Positions 11,660 to 22,289 of a stretch of 64,000 nucleotides of DNA are shown piece after piece. Position numbers and translations under genes: made by a program. Each line of letters starts with the position of its first letter. Within the stretch, counting starts at the first letter, position 1. Source of the DNA: Lycium barbarum (lineage: Eukaryota > Streptophyta > Magnoliopsida > Solanales > Solanaceae); contig NC_083348.1 of NCBI RefSeq assembly GCF_019175385.1, positions 51,544,950 to 51,608,949 of the forward strand, in the 5' to 3' direction. The notes beneath the pieces are model-generated. The model was not told where the DNA came from. It saw only the letters and a program-made list of their open reading frames with translations, and searched no databases.

Positions 11660-13009
11660 GGAGGACTCAAAATCCTGCCGTCCGGCTAAAGCATATACAC
11701 GGGGCTGAGTGGCACCTTAAGTAGATGCTGCCCCTCTACCTCTACCTTGGTCTGCTGACATCTGGCGAATCTGCCCTGCCGGGTGCACTGAGGAAGAACC
11801 AGCTGCTGAACCTGTAGGTTGAACTCTAACTCTACCACTCATCGACGGGCAATCTCTCATCATGTGCCCAACCTGGCCACAAGCATAGCAAGCATCAGAT
11901 CCCTGGCGACACCATCCGGAATGTAGGCTACCACACTGCGGTACTGGGGGTCTCCTCTGGCTATGATCTCCCCCAAACTATGAACCTGAGGCCCTCGAAC
12001 TCTGACCCTGTCCTGAACAAAAGGAGCGATCAAATCTCCTACCCGTAAATCATGGAGGTGCATTAGTCACCAACTGGCCTGAGTGTCTAGAATAAGTCTG
12101 CCTTGATCCCCCTCTATAATCATTGTCTGCCCCCACAGATCTGGCCCTCTTACTTTGCTTCCTATCAATATCACGATCACCCATTTGTGATTGTTGTCGT
12201 CCCTTTAAGTTCTAGGCATGGGCTTGTATTCGGGAAATATCCATCCTATCTTGTAAGGAGGCCGTCAAACAATCTTTGAACAAATGTGGCCCTAAGCCAC
12301 TCATAAATCTATGTACCCGATCTCCCATGTCGGCCACCATAGTCAGGGCATATCTAGCCAATGAATTAAATTGCATGTTATACTCTTGGGCACTCATATT
12401 TGCTTGCTTCATATTTAAAAATCTATTAGCTCTAGCCCGGCGGACCTCGGGTGGCAAATAATGGCGGATAAAAGCATCTACAAATTCTGGCCAAACCAGA
12501 GGAGGCACATTCTCTCCTCTTGCCAATACCCAGTTATTATACCATAAGACTGCCACATCCCGGAGTCTATAAGATGCCAACTCCACGGATTCAGTTTCGG
12601 AGGCATGGACAATCCTCAACGTCCTCAACATTTCATCAATGAAACCCTGCGGGTCTTCATCCGGCTTCGAACCGAAAAACTCCGGAGGATTTAGACTCAT
12701 AAACTCACGGGCTTCGGTACTTGCTGCCCGATCACTTGAAGTCACATTTTGTCGTTGTGCCTGTGCGGCGACCAATTGTGTCAATAAATGGATGGCCTCA
12801 GTCATTTGTTGACCCGAAGCACCCGGTGGAGGAATTGGAGCTGGAGCTCCTCCTTGTTCTTCCACATTAGGCGGGGTAGAAGAAGTATTAGACAAGGCCT
12901 CATTATGTGATTCGCCTTCTTCTACATTCATCGGAGGCTCTCTTTCTACCCGCCTCTTTGCCGTAGTCTTGCCCTTCTGGGCGGCTGTAGCTTTTCCCTT
13001 AGGCGGCAT
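11660..13009 (-). pseudogene. Gag of element A (capsid plus zinc knuckle)
   Basis: The start is placed at the ATG at 13009-13007 (MPPKGKATAAQ) rather than the ORF's upstream ATG, because element C begins its gag with the same MPPKKATVAQ words about the same distance (~190 bp) from its PBS. Basic and proline-rich N-terminus, then a Retrotrans_gag-type capsid domain (SLNPPEFFGSKPDEDPQGFI, ELASYRLRDVAVLWYNNW, FNSLARYAL), then a Gly/Arg/Ser-rich tail and one CCHC knuckle (C-X2-C-X4-H-X4-C, codons spanning 11890-11849) that would bind element RNA. In-frame stops at 12212-12214 and 11717-11719; no frameshift was found on tracing the frame codon by codon through key points. Confidence 0.88.
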
Positions 13010-13115
13010 TATGAAATCATAACACACTATTAGGGAGGATAAAATCTTATACACGGATCTATCGCACGATTTCATAAGAAGAATGATGGTCAATTTTCCT
13101 AAAGGCCCTGTAGCC

Positions 13116-13156
13116 TCTTGTTTATTGATGTGGCGCGCAACACACCATAAACAAGA
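13116..13156 (-). other. Leader hairpin of element A with GCGCGC loop
   Basis: Outer stem TCTTGTTTAT 13116-13125 pairs perfectly with ATAAACAAGA 13147-13156. Inner stem TGTG 13129-13132 pairs with CACA 13141-13144. The eight-base loop includes the palindrome GCGCGC (13133-13138). It lies about 40 bases past the PBS. See the finding on dimerisation-site-like hairpins. Confidence 0.7.
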
Positions 13157-13198
13157 CTCTACTACACACAGCTCGTAGACACTTCCTAGGACTGAACC

Positions 13199-13210
13199 GC
13201 TCTGATACCA
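13199..13210 (-). other. Primer binding site of element A (initiator tRNA-Met)
   Basis: The minus strand reads TGGTATCAGAGC, the complement of the 3' end of plant initiator tRNA-Met, four bases inside the LTR end at 13215. Minus-strand DNA synthesis would start here. It fixes the element's orientation. Confidence 0.92.
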
Positions 13211-13214
13211 CTTT

Positions 13215-15585
13215 TGTCACGACCCGACTAGGGGCCGTGACGGGTACCCGAGGCTAACCACCGAGCACCACTCGTTCTACTACTTATCATGCTCATTAAA
13301 TGTTCTGTTATCAAATCCAAACTCAATTTATAAGAAAATCATCTTTCATTTGAAAACATAAATACCTTTATATACATAAGCCTTCTGGCCATCAAAATAA
13401 TATATATCTATAGATAGTAGAAACCTCGTGAGACCATGTAACCCACACTGCGTATCTACGAGCCTCTACTAGAATACTAAACATATGGACGGGACAAGAC
13501 CCCATCGTGCCCAAAATATACATGTACACAAAAGAATAATCAGAAGCACCTCCAGAACAATGGAGTGCTCTCAAATCAGCTACTAGCCCCTACGAGTCTG
13601 GATCAAGTTCACCTCCCTGTCTACCTGTGGGAATGAACACAACGTCCAAAGAAAACGGATGTCAGTACGAACATTGTACTGAGTATGAGAGGCATAAGCA
13701 ATGAAAAATATGTCAATGAGATAAAGGAAGCATCAATAAGGAGCAACTGTATATAACTGTCACTTATAAAAGAATCACATATGTTGGGTTACTCATAATC
13801 ATCATCATGTCATATATGCATCATAAGCATAAACGTATAAGCATAAGCTGCCTGTCCTTGTAGGTACGGTGTGATAATAATTAACCTGCGTCCAGGCCTC
13901 CCGCGTCTGGGGTATAAGCTGCCCACTATAGTGGCGTGTGTCTGCCCGTCCATATAGGCACGGTGTAATGTCATGAACATATACTCATCATAATGACTCA
14001 AGGATAGCTATACTTTATCGGGGTGACATAAGGTCACGAACCCCCGATTCTATTATGGAACATTTTTAAGTATTCTGCCTAACCTTGAAGGAAATAGTAT
14101 ATAAGGTGAGTGGTTACAATAAATGACACCATTAACGTCATAGGAACATCATATCATAAACTCTAGAATCGTTATACTAAACCCTTCATCATTACTATTG
14201 AACTTATAATGTATCTCTTGTCTCATGTGGTTATTCGTGAACATGGCTATTAGTTTTCCGAAATGTAGGAAATTCATGAAGAGGAAGGAAAATTCGTGCT
14301 ATAGGATTCATGCCATAGAAAGAAAGGGCTAGCCTCACATACCTTTTTCATTTAACTATTCTATCGCTTGCTTGTTCTCCTTCAATATCCACGTTCCTAC
14401 CTTCAAGAGAATTCACATTAACATTAGTTAATTGCCTATAAGAACGTGTTACTATTTCTAGGGAAAATTGGGCAGCATTTCCTTTGTTTATACAACTTTT
14501 CCCATATTCTATATCAACTCCCAAACACTCACAACAACATTCACAATATTGCAATCAACAATCATCATTTATATACATTGACCACAATCCACCATTTCTC
14601 TTCAATTTCTCCACAATTATGATTATAGCTCACTATCGCGTTTTCTCATATATAATACCTATCCCATGTTCTAAATGTTATTTATAATGTTTCTACAATC
14701 AAAATTCATCAATGATCATGACTCAATCCAAACCTTTACTGAACAATGTTACTATTCACACTTTCATGACTCATTTCCTATATCTTTCTACACTCCAAGT
14801 TTTTCAACTTTTCCATACCTCAAATAACATGTAAATACCATAAAACTTACCTTAGATGGTGTAGGGATAATCCTTGTGTGGTATTACTCTTTTTGCACCA
14901 AAACCCTAGTTCACTTCTCTTGAAATTTCTTGGCTTGGATGAACTTTGATGAATTTCATACACTTGATTCACTTGAATTCTTGATATTGATCTTTGATTT
15001 CCTTTGTTTTCTTGTGAATGAAGAGTGGAGAATACTCTAGAGGTTTCTAGAGAGAAGTGGTGTGGAAATGAAATGAATTAATGAACTTGGGTCCCCTTTT
15101 TAATGACTTAAAATCTAATCTGTCGGGCAATTCTACGCCAATTTTGACGGGCCGTCAAAATGGCCCGTAGAACTGCCCAGTCAAATATGAGTCACTGTGA
15201 CCATTTGACGCTGGGCTGTGTCAATTTGACGGAGTGTCCAAATTCCTACGGGTCGTCAAATGGTCCGTAGAAATTTTCTGCTCAGACAGTCTGTCGTAGA
15301 ATGGCCATAACTTTTGATCCCGATATCTTGTGAGGGCCCACGACCTATGGTTGGAAAGCTCTTTCAATTATCTACAACTTTCATTCTTAACGTGTTTCCA
15401 AATTCCAAACGTATAATGGTGTTTTGGCCCCTCCAAGTCAGATCATCCGAAAATGTTTCCTAACCGCCCTTTTGGATGTCTTATGCCCATATTTGGCTTA
15501 TGGGTCCTTCTTAGGACTTGATCAATGTTCCACGTACTACTCATATATCTCTTCATATGTCCCTTATAAAACTCCAGTGTGTGGG
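13215..15585 (-). mobile_element. 5' LTR of element A, first part
   Basis: In sense direction this is the distal 2371 bp of a 2579-bp LTR; the first 208 bp are at 34325-34532 because element B inserted at 15585/15586, with GTGGG (15581-15585) duplicated at 34320-34324. It contains the hairpin run (13625-13681), a conserved TTTGGCATG-like/AGGTATGTGAGGC splice-donor-like block (about 14305-14345) and a decayed GCTGCCCAATTTT version of the shared palindrome motif (about 14466-14478). ORFs inside are not genes. Confidence 0.9.
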
Positions 15586-18374
15586 TGTTATATCCCGTGT
15601 TTGCGCATTCGGAAAAATTTGAAATAATCTTGCTTTGTAGGAAATGAGGGCTATATTTGATTTTATTTCATATATGTGTGTTATTCATGAAAAATATTGA
15701 TGCGGAGATAAGGAAGAAGGACAAGGGCGAAATTGGAATTTCGGGAATTAGTTTCGGGAATTATAAAATATGATCCTTAATTAGTTGGGCTCAAAAAAAA
15801 AAAGAGAAAGTGAAGCCCAATTTAATAGGGGTGACCGGCCATGAAGCCTTGGCCCAAGCCCAAGTTATTAAATTTATCATGTGATCAATAATTATAAGAA
15901 GGATAAACCTTCAAGAAGACTCTTGAAACAAAGCAAAAGAAATTGAAGAGCAAGAGAGGGGTTTCGGCCCCCTTCAAGAAAAAAAAAAAATTCCCAAGTC
16001 CATGAATCTTGTTCCAAATTTTTTTTCTTGTTGTATTCCCACTAAGTCAAGGATGCTCTTCAACATGGTATAATTTTTAAGGCAAGGAAGTGCTTGTGTT
16101 GGCAAGTGGAAGTTTGAAGAAGAAGGTAAGAAATCTATCCTTTTGTGTTATGAAATAAATATATATATTGTAAGGATTGGAACTAGATGAGAATCATGAA
16201 ATTGGTGTGAGTGTGTGCAAGGCCGTGTATGTGTATGAAGTAGTGTGTGTGGCCGTGAGCCATGGTGGCATGGGAGTGGTGAGTTAAATTTTATTTAGCT
16301 TGTTAGTTGTGTCGTTGTGGCATTTATGACGTACATAAAGGTTTAATGAAGTGAGTTGGCATTGAAGTTGGTTGTATGTTGACATGGGAAATTATGTGAC
16401 TTCTTATATGATTTTTATATAATGGTGAAAGTAAGATTCTAGAATGAGAATTTATGTTGTTGTTAATGAATTTGGAAGGAAACAATCCGAGTTAGTATGT
16501 TCGTCGTAGTTGTTGACGTTTCGGATGGAATGTGGAAAGTGATGGATCATTTGAACTTATGTATATTGCTTGGAACATTATTGGAATGTGTTTGAATAAC
16601 CTTGAATGCGACAATGATGATGTCTTTGGTATTGTGGGTTGTTGTTGTTGATGTATTGAGCCGAGCTAAGCCTCGGGGATGTTATATGTATAGGGGAAGT
16701 GCTGCCGAAATTTCGGTAGACAAATACATAGTTAAATGAATTCTTGAAGTCTTGAAAATTCCTAATTGGTAACTTTGACCATTTGTAGATTCTGAGCGAA
16801 ACGGGAATCGAGTTTGAACGAGCGTAAGAAATGAGAAAGGTATGTAAGGCTACCCCATTCCTTCTTTTGGCATGTCCTAGGTATACTAGGTCGGCATCGG
16901 AGCCTTGGAGGCCATTCTGTTCTTGGAAATCCGAACTAGAAATTGGGTACTATTCATTCAATTCAATTGAAGCATAAAACTCTCATTTGTGTTAAAAAGT
17001 GATCTAATGTCCGAAACTTTTGTAAATGTATTCGAATCGCTTCGAAACTTTCACGTATGATTTCATAGACCCCAAGTGTTCGTAATTCATGTTCTCCACC
17101 TCGACTTGACTCGAGGTGGGCCCGCTAACTCCGAGACTCTTTCGGTTGCCCTATAAGGCTCATTTTTGTACAACCTCGGCAAAAGACTTTTGTTTATGAA
17201 CTTGGCAATTGTAAATTAATGTTTTGATTGCCACGATATCCTAAATTATATTTTGAACCATAATTATCGTTTTGGAAATACTTTTGTGAAATGAACCCCG
17301 TTTTGATTAATTGTTCGAATTATTTTGACTAATAAGTCAACATATGATTTTGTCAAGTTTGCAAAAGTATTTTGATATGTGAATTGCATTGTTTTCTCAC
17401 GACTCCGCTCGTGCCCTTATTATGATTTCGTTCACCGGTTCCCGGGCCGGTTATGATTCGTGCGCCCTATGATTAATTCGGCCGTATGCTGTGTTACGGT
17501 TGCCGAGACCTCGCCATAGGGCCGGGTTCCGTTTGGAGTTATGCTGTGATATGGCTGGTGATATGTTATGATGATATGTGTGTTCGGGGATGTACGGAGA
17601 TTTGAACCTTCTGGTGTTATGTTGTGTGTGGCACCTGCGTTGGAGGGGTGACCACGTTCCTGAGCTTTGCATGATTTTATCTGCATTATGTATATATATG
17701 TTTTGGTACAGATTTTGATATACTGGTCAGTATTCCCCTTTTGTATCCGGTTTGTTTTTTTTTCAGTTGTGATTTACATTTCTGTATTCTATGCTTTACA
17801 TACTCAGTACATCTTTCGTACTGACCCCCTTTCTTCGGGGGGCTGCGTTTCATGCCCGCAGGTACAGAGATCAGCGATCTGGCAGTGTAGGCCACACGTT
17901 CTGCTATTACAGAGTCCTCCTTTGATCCGGAGCCCATATGTCGGTACATATCCCTTGTGATGTATATGCATATGTATATTTGACTATTTTGGGGTACGGC
18001 GGGGCCCTGTCCCGTCATATGTTTTCGTTCTGCATTTGTAGAGGCCTGTAGTCATATATGTGGGTCGAGGGTCCTATGTGTGTCTGCTTTAGTCACGATT
18101 TGTGTCTTAATGCGGTCCGTCTGTTTTGGTGGCCACACTGGCCCATATGTTTGCATCAGTATATATGATAGGTGATGTGTATTCCGCCGCTCCTTTTGGC
18201 TTTGGATATGATATCTTTGCAAGCGGGACCGCTTAAGACAATATTTGATTTTAAATCTGTTTTAATGACTAATATGAGATCTGAGATAATCTATAATATG
18301 ACGATCTGGTATGTTTGTTTGTCCGGGTGCCCAAGTAGGGCGCCAGTCGCGGCCCACGGGGCTGGGTCGTGACA
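15586..18374 (+). mobile_element. 5' LTR of element B
   Basis: Starts TGTTATATCCCG and ends GGGTCGTGACA. Notable parts in order: donor-like AAG|GTAAGA with GT at 16126, stem CCGAG/CTCGG near 16661-16677, the palindrome CCGAAATTTCGG at 16705-16716, acceptor-like ATTTGTAG ending at 16788, a 51-nt putative exon, a second donor AAAG|GTATGT with GT at 16840, and the hairpin run at 17805-17861. A branch-point-like CTAAT sits before the acceptor. Reading frames within it, such as that at 17667-17960, are incidental. Confidence 0.93.
17805..17861 (+). other. Triple hairpin of LTR B (5' copy)
   Basis: CAGTAC 17805-17810 with GTACTG 17818-17823; CCCCC 17825-17829 with GGGGG 17837-17841; CTGCG 17843-17847 with CGCAG 17857-17861. 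The 3' LTR copy at 25263-25319 keeps all three stems. It lies about 0.5 kb before the LTR end. Confidence 0.72.
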
Positions 18375-18378
18375 AAAG

Positions 18379-18390
18379 TGGTATCAGAGC
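18379..18390 (+). other. Primer binding site of element B (initiator tRNA-Met)
   Basis: TGGTATCAGAGC, four bases after the LTR end at 18374. It defines the 5' LTR boundary and the plus orientation. Confidence 0.93.
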
Positions 18391-18431
18391 GGTTTGTCCT
18401 CGGAATGTCTACAGGCCGTGTCTCGTAGAGT

Positions 18432-18471
18432 CTTGTTTATCGGTGTGTTGTGCACCACATCTATAAACAGG
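18432..18471 (+). other. Leader hairpin of element B with GTGCAC loop
   Basis: Outer stem CTTGTTTAT 18432-18440 pairs with ATAAACAGG 18463-18471 (one G-T pair). Inner stem TGTG 18444-18447 pairs with CACA 18456-18459. The loop TTGTGCAC holds the palindrome GTGCAC (18450-18455). Same position relative to the PBS as in A, C, D and E. Confidence 0.7.
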
Positions 18472-18474
18472 AGA

Positions 18475-20740
18475 CTACAGGACATTTAGGGTGTTACCTT
18501 TGTTTGATTCTTAGATCGTGTGATGGAGCCAGCTGTAGGAAATGAATTCCTTTCTTTCTAACCCTTAATTGCAGCTGGATAGCGGTATCGACGTAAGACA
18601 ACGACTGCTGATATTGGAAGCTACACAGTACTCAGGTAAGCAATGATATGAAAGACGTATGCTGGGTAAGGTATTTGAAGTACGATTAAAACATAAAGTC
18701 GGACATTGAAAAGAGAAATAAACGGGAAAGTGTAGCAGGTGCAGTTTGAATTGGGCATGTGAGGTAAGCCTCGACATCTGTATACTTCTATCTGTAATTG
18801 TTAGCCCCGTGTGGCTATGATGTGATATGATATGATATGTATATGTGTTGGCCCTGTGAGGCATGGTTGGTATTTCCTGTGTACAGGTTTTGGGATAGTA
18901 AGAAATACAGAGGAACCTCTGCCCAAATTTTTATAGAAATACGAAAAGGGAAATGAGATATAAATTCTTAACCTGTCTTGAAGGTCGATACCGAAATGAT
19001 AAATCTATTATGGTGGATTAAAAGTTTAAGAGGTACCCTCCATGTTATTTGTAAGAAGTAGTACCCTTATCGGGAAAAAATTCTATCTCGAGGAAGCATA
19101 TACGAGTAGCAAATTCGTAACTTATTTGGAGGGACCAGAAATAGGTTCCAACCCATTTTGTTTTAGCACAGCCCATGTGAAGGGCAAAAATGTCCGACGA
19201 CCAAGTTTCCTCTAATTGAAAGAATACAAAGCGTATGACAAGCAGTCGGGAACTGAGCGGTTCGCTCTCGACTCCAATATATGGATATATATATATATAA
19301 ACGTGGAGGTAATTATGTGAATTAAGTACTAAAAGATTCCGCGAGGTTCGTCGGACTCTAGCTTTCTTTTGCTGGTGGTCGGAAGATATCCTACAGTAAT
19401 ATTTTATTAACTTTTTCTCGACTAATTGGAGATGGAATTTGTGGAATATGAATTTAAACTCGTGGGCTGTCTGAAATTATATATATACGTATGAAGGTAA
19501 ATATTGAGGATTTACAAGGGGCGACACGGTAATCATAAAGTCAGAAAAGTAATAGAATTCTCGTTAGGCCGGGGTGGGACCCGCTACGAGGACGTTTTGA
19601 AAAGTTGTTAGGGCCCCGATTTGTCTTAAATTACGTGACAAAGGCTGTGTGGGGCAATCGGTGCAATTATACCGGCCTTAACGTGCCTAAATTCATTAAA
19701 GTTGTAAGGTTAAGCGTGCCAGGGCCAGAGCAATTCTGGGATGGGTGACCCCCTGGGAAATGTACAAAAATTTTCGCAAACTTAGATATGAGAGACGAAT
19801 AGGAAATTCTGGGTAACCAAAAGGGAATTAGGATGTGTGATATGGCTAGAAACTTTATAGGGGCCACACGAGCTGAGACGGGTTAGATTGCTAAAAAGGG
19901 AAGGAAAAGCAGCGCAACTCCGCAACTAGGGTAAGAATGAATAAGTGATTGAAGATGTATTGTAAAAGCAATGGTAGTGATATATATATGTATGTGTAGG
20001 GCCCCCATTTATGACCGTGTCGATTGAGTGGCGAACCCTGATAGCCATTGTTGTAATATATGGAAAACATTAACCGAACAGAATTTATGAGACAAAGCGA
20101 AAAGTATGGTACAGATGTTGCGAAATAGATTGATACTCATTTTGCTACCGGTTGAGGTTGGAAGATCCTAATACCACGATGTTTGGAAGGAAAAGAGAAT
20201 AATTGAATAGAAGGTAAGGAGATTAAAATGTCAAAAAAAAGGGGGGTGAACCGTAAGACACGTAATTAAGCAGAACCTCTAAACGAGTCAACGGGTAAAG
20301 CACGAGAATTATTTGCGAAAACGAACTAAAATGTAGTAGTGCAGGACAAAGGAAACCTATGGTATGGAATGATGAATCATGTGCATATCGAGTAATTTGA
20401 ATATTGAGAAAAACAGAACGACGGATAAGGATCGGGTATGAAAGAAGGAATAACTTGGCCAAATCATCCAATGAGGAGGAATATAATTATTAAGAGATAA
20501 ATTGCTATACTAATTACGTTACTTGAGTGTCAGCTATTGGATAAGATTATGTACTATGTAATTATGATTCTATTAAGGTTTCGTACGAAAATAATCAAGT
20601 TGTAGATTAGAAAGAAAAGACACGGATATGGTATAAGTATAACCCCAAAGGGGGGAAAGCGGATGAAAGTGAAGTAAAGTAAGTACAAATGGAAATAATT
20701 TACACACACAAGATCAAAGCGATAAAGAATTAGCCTAGGT
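18475..20740 (+). mobile_element. Non-coding module of element B replacing gag-pro-RT
   Basis: About 2.3 kb without coding potential. It aligns by eye, block by block, with the internal regions of E (about 28930-30420) and D (about 49440-51100), and from about 19490 with the post-gag region of C. Shared blocks are the 'GGCCCTGTGAGGCATGGTTG' leader stretch near 18850, a 'GTAAATATTGAGGATT' block near 19498, 'GGGTGGGACCCGCTAC' near 19572, a 5S-like segment at 19660-19770 and a 'GAGACGGGTTAGA' block near 19870. B lacks the gag start that A and C have here. Confidence 0.65.
19660..19770 (+). repeat. 5S rRNA-derived segment in element B
   Basis: Aligns with plant 5S rRNA from its 5' end (GGTGCAATTATACC, compare the canonical GGATGCGATCATACC) to near its 3' end. 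The regions matching the internal pol III promoter are best kept: GGTTAAGCGTGCC (A box) and GGGATGGGTGACC (C box). Most diverged toward the ends. No run of T terminates it, so an independent gene is unlikely. Confidence 0.75.
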
Positions 20741-20756
20741 CTTCGACATCAACTGA

Positions 20757-21424
20757 GGTACATAATTTTTGGGATTGGCCGGATATCACAGAAGGTCTGT
20801 GGAGAACTTTGTGTCTGCTACGACACTATTATCGAAGCTAACTCAGAAGGCAGTGGAATTTCAGTGAACCGGTACTTTTGAATGCAGTTTCCTGTTGCTG
20901 AAGGAAAAATTAATTACAGCTCCAGTCCTAGTTCTTCCTAAAAGGGGGCAGACGGGCAAGTTATTTATTACGATGCTTCCGATATCGGGACAGGTTTTGC
21001 ATTAGTACAGCATGGTCGGATTATAGTCCATGTTCCCCGACAGCTCAGACCGCACGAGAGAAATTATTTCGCTTATGACCTATAATTAGCTGCGGTGATT
21101 CATGTTTTAGAGATGTGGCGGCATCACTTATATGGAGTCCGCGTTGACAGTTATACGGGCCCTAAGAGCCTCCGGTATATTCTAAGCCAAAAGGAGCCGA
21201 ATTTGCGGCGGAAAAGGTGGTTCGAATCATTGAAAGATTATGATGTTAATATTTTGTGCCACCCTAGAAGGGCTAACGTTGTGACAAACGCACTTAGTCG
21301 TGAACCTATGGACGGCTTTGACCGGCGTACATTCAGAGACAAAGAATTGGTTTGTAAAACGTATCAGTCGGCTAGCCTTGGAGTCCGTTTGGTCGGTTCT
21401 GAAGATATCGAAATTTTTGTCTGA
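20757..21424 (+). pseudogene. RT end and RNase H remnant of element B
   Basis: Degenerate Ty3/gypsy coding sequence. Around 20775-20865 the words LAGYHRRSVENFVSA and LLSKLTQKAVEFQ mark the RT C-terminus. Then comes an RNase H-like stretch ending in the stop-free piece 21095-21424 with IHVLEMWRHHLYGVRVDSY, an altered TGPKSLRYI (the usual TDHK block has lost its Asp and His) and the RNase H/integrase linker KDYDVNILCHPRRANVVT. Several stops and apparent frame changes separate the pieces. It joins directly to non-coding module sequence upstream, so RT palm and fingers were never present in this copy or were replaced. Confidence 0.8.
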
Positions 21425-21579
21425 GAAGCTGCTGAATCATCGATTATGGAAAAGGTAGAACAGCGTCAGTTTGAGGAGTCTATTCTGGTATGGTAGAGAG
21501 ACGACCTTTGACAATGAAAAAGCCCCAGCTCGAGGTTTTACCGGATGAGTATTGTTATACCGAGGCAGATTATGTGTGC

Positions 21580-22250
21580 CCGACGTCGTAGGGCTACAAC
21601 GGTCAATTCTGAGCGGAGCGCATAATATTCGGTATTCTGTTTGTCCCAAATCCGCTAAAAGGTACCATGACCTCGGATGTCTATACTGATGGAATGGCTT
21701 GAAACAGGACATCGCAAGGCTCGTTGCCCAGTGCCCGAATTGTCAGCAAGTCAAAATTGAGCATCAGAAACCGGGCGGACTATTTTAGGGAATGGAAATT
21801 CTGATTTGGAAGTGGGAGATAATTAATATGAATCTCATTATGGGTTTGCCTCGCACTCCGCGGAAGTATGATTTCCATATGGGGTATGGTTAATAGGCTG
21901 ACAAAAATCAGTCCATTTTCTCCACGCCAGAACCACTTATTCGGTTGAGAATTATGCCAGACGATATATTAAAGAGATGATAAGACTTCATGGAGTCCCT
22001 GTACCTATTATAACCGACAGAGGTGCTCAGTTTACGGCTAATTTCTGGAAGTCGTTCCAGGAAGGATTGGGGACTCAGGTGAGTCTTAGCACAACACTTT
22101 ATCCTCAGTCCGACGGACAGGCCGTGCGTACTAGTCAGACACTGGAAAATATGTTGCGGGCCTGTGTTATTGATTTTAGAGGTAGCTGGGATGATCAGTT
22201 GTCGCTTATTGAATTTGTTCGAAATAATAGTTATCGTTCATAGCACCATA
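21580..22250 (+). pseudogene. Integrase zinc-binding and catalytic core remnant of element B
   Basis: The zinc-binding end is recognisable (AQCPNCQQVKIEHQKPGG near 21726-21780), though the usual upstream histidine block reads SVCPKS. The stop-free piece at 21977-22243 covers the second half of the DDE core: GVPVPIITDRGAQFT carries the second Asp, and YPQSDGQAVRTSQTLE is where the third catalytic residue, Glu, normally sits in GQAERT; here it is Val. The first-Asp region near 21800-21960 is broken by stops and shifts. Joining cDNA to host DNA would be impossible with this protein. Confidence 0.82.
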
Positions 22251-22289
22251 CGAATACGAAGCCCTATATAGTACCCAGATGGCACTGTA

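Noticed and set aside
11860..12063. 67-codon minus-strand ORF within gag of A in the track
   Set aside because: Not in the polyprotein frame; the gag frame continues through this region and yields the CCHC knuckle.
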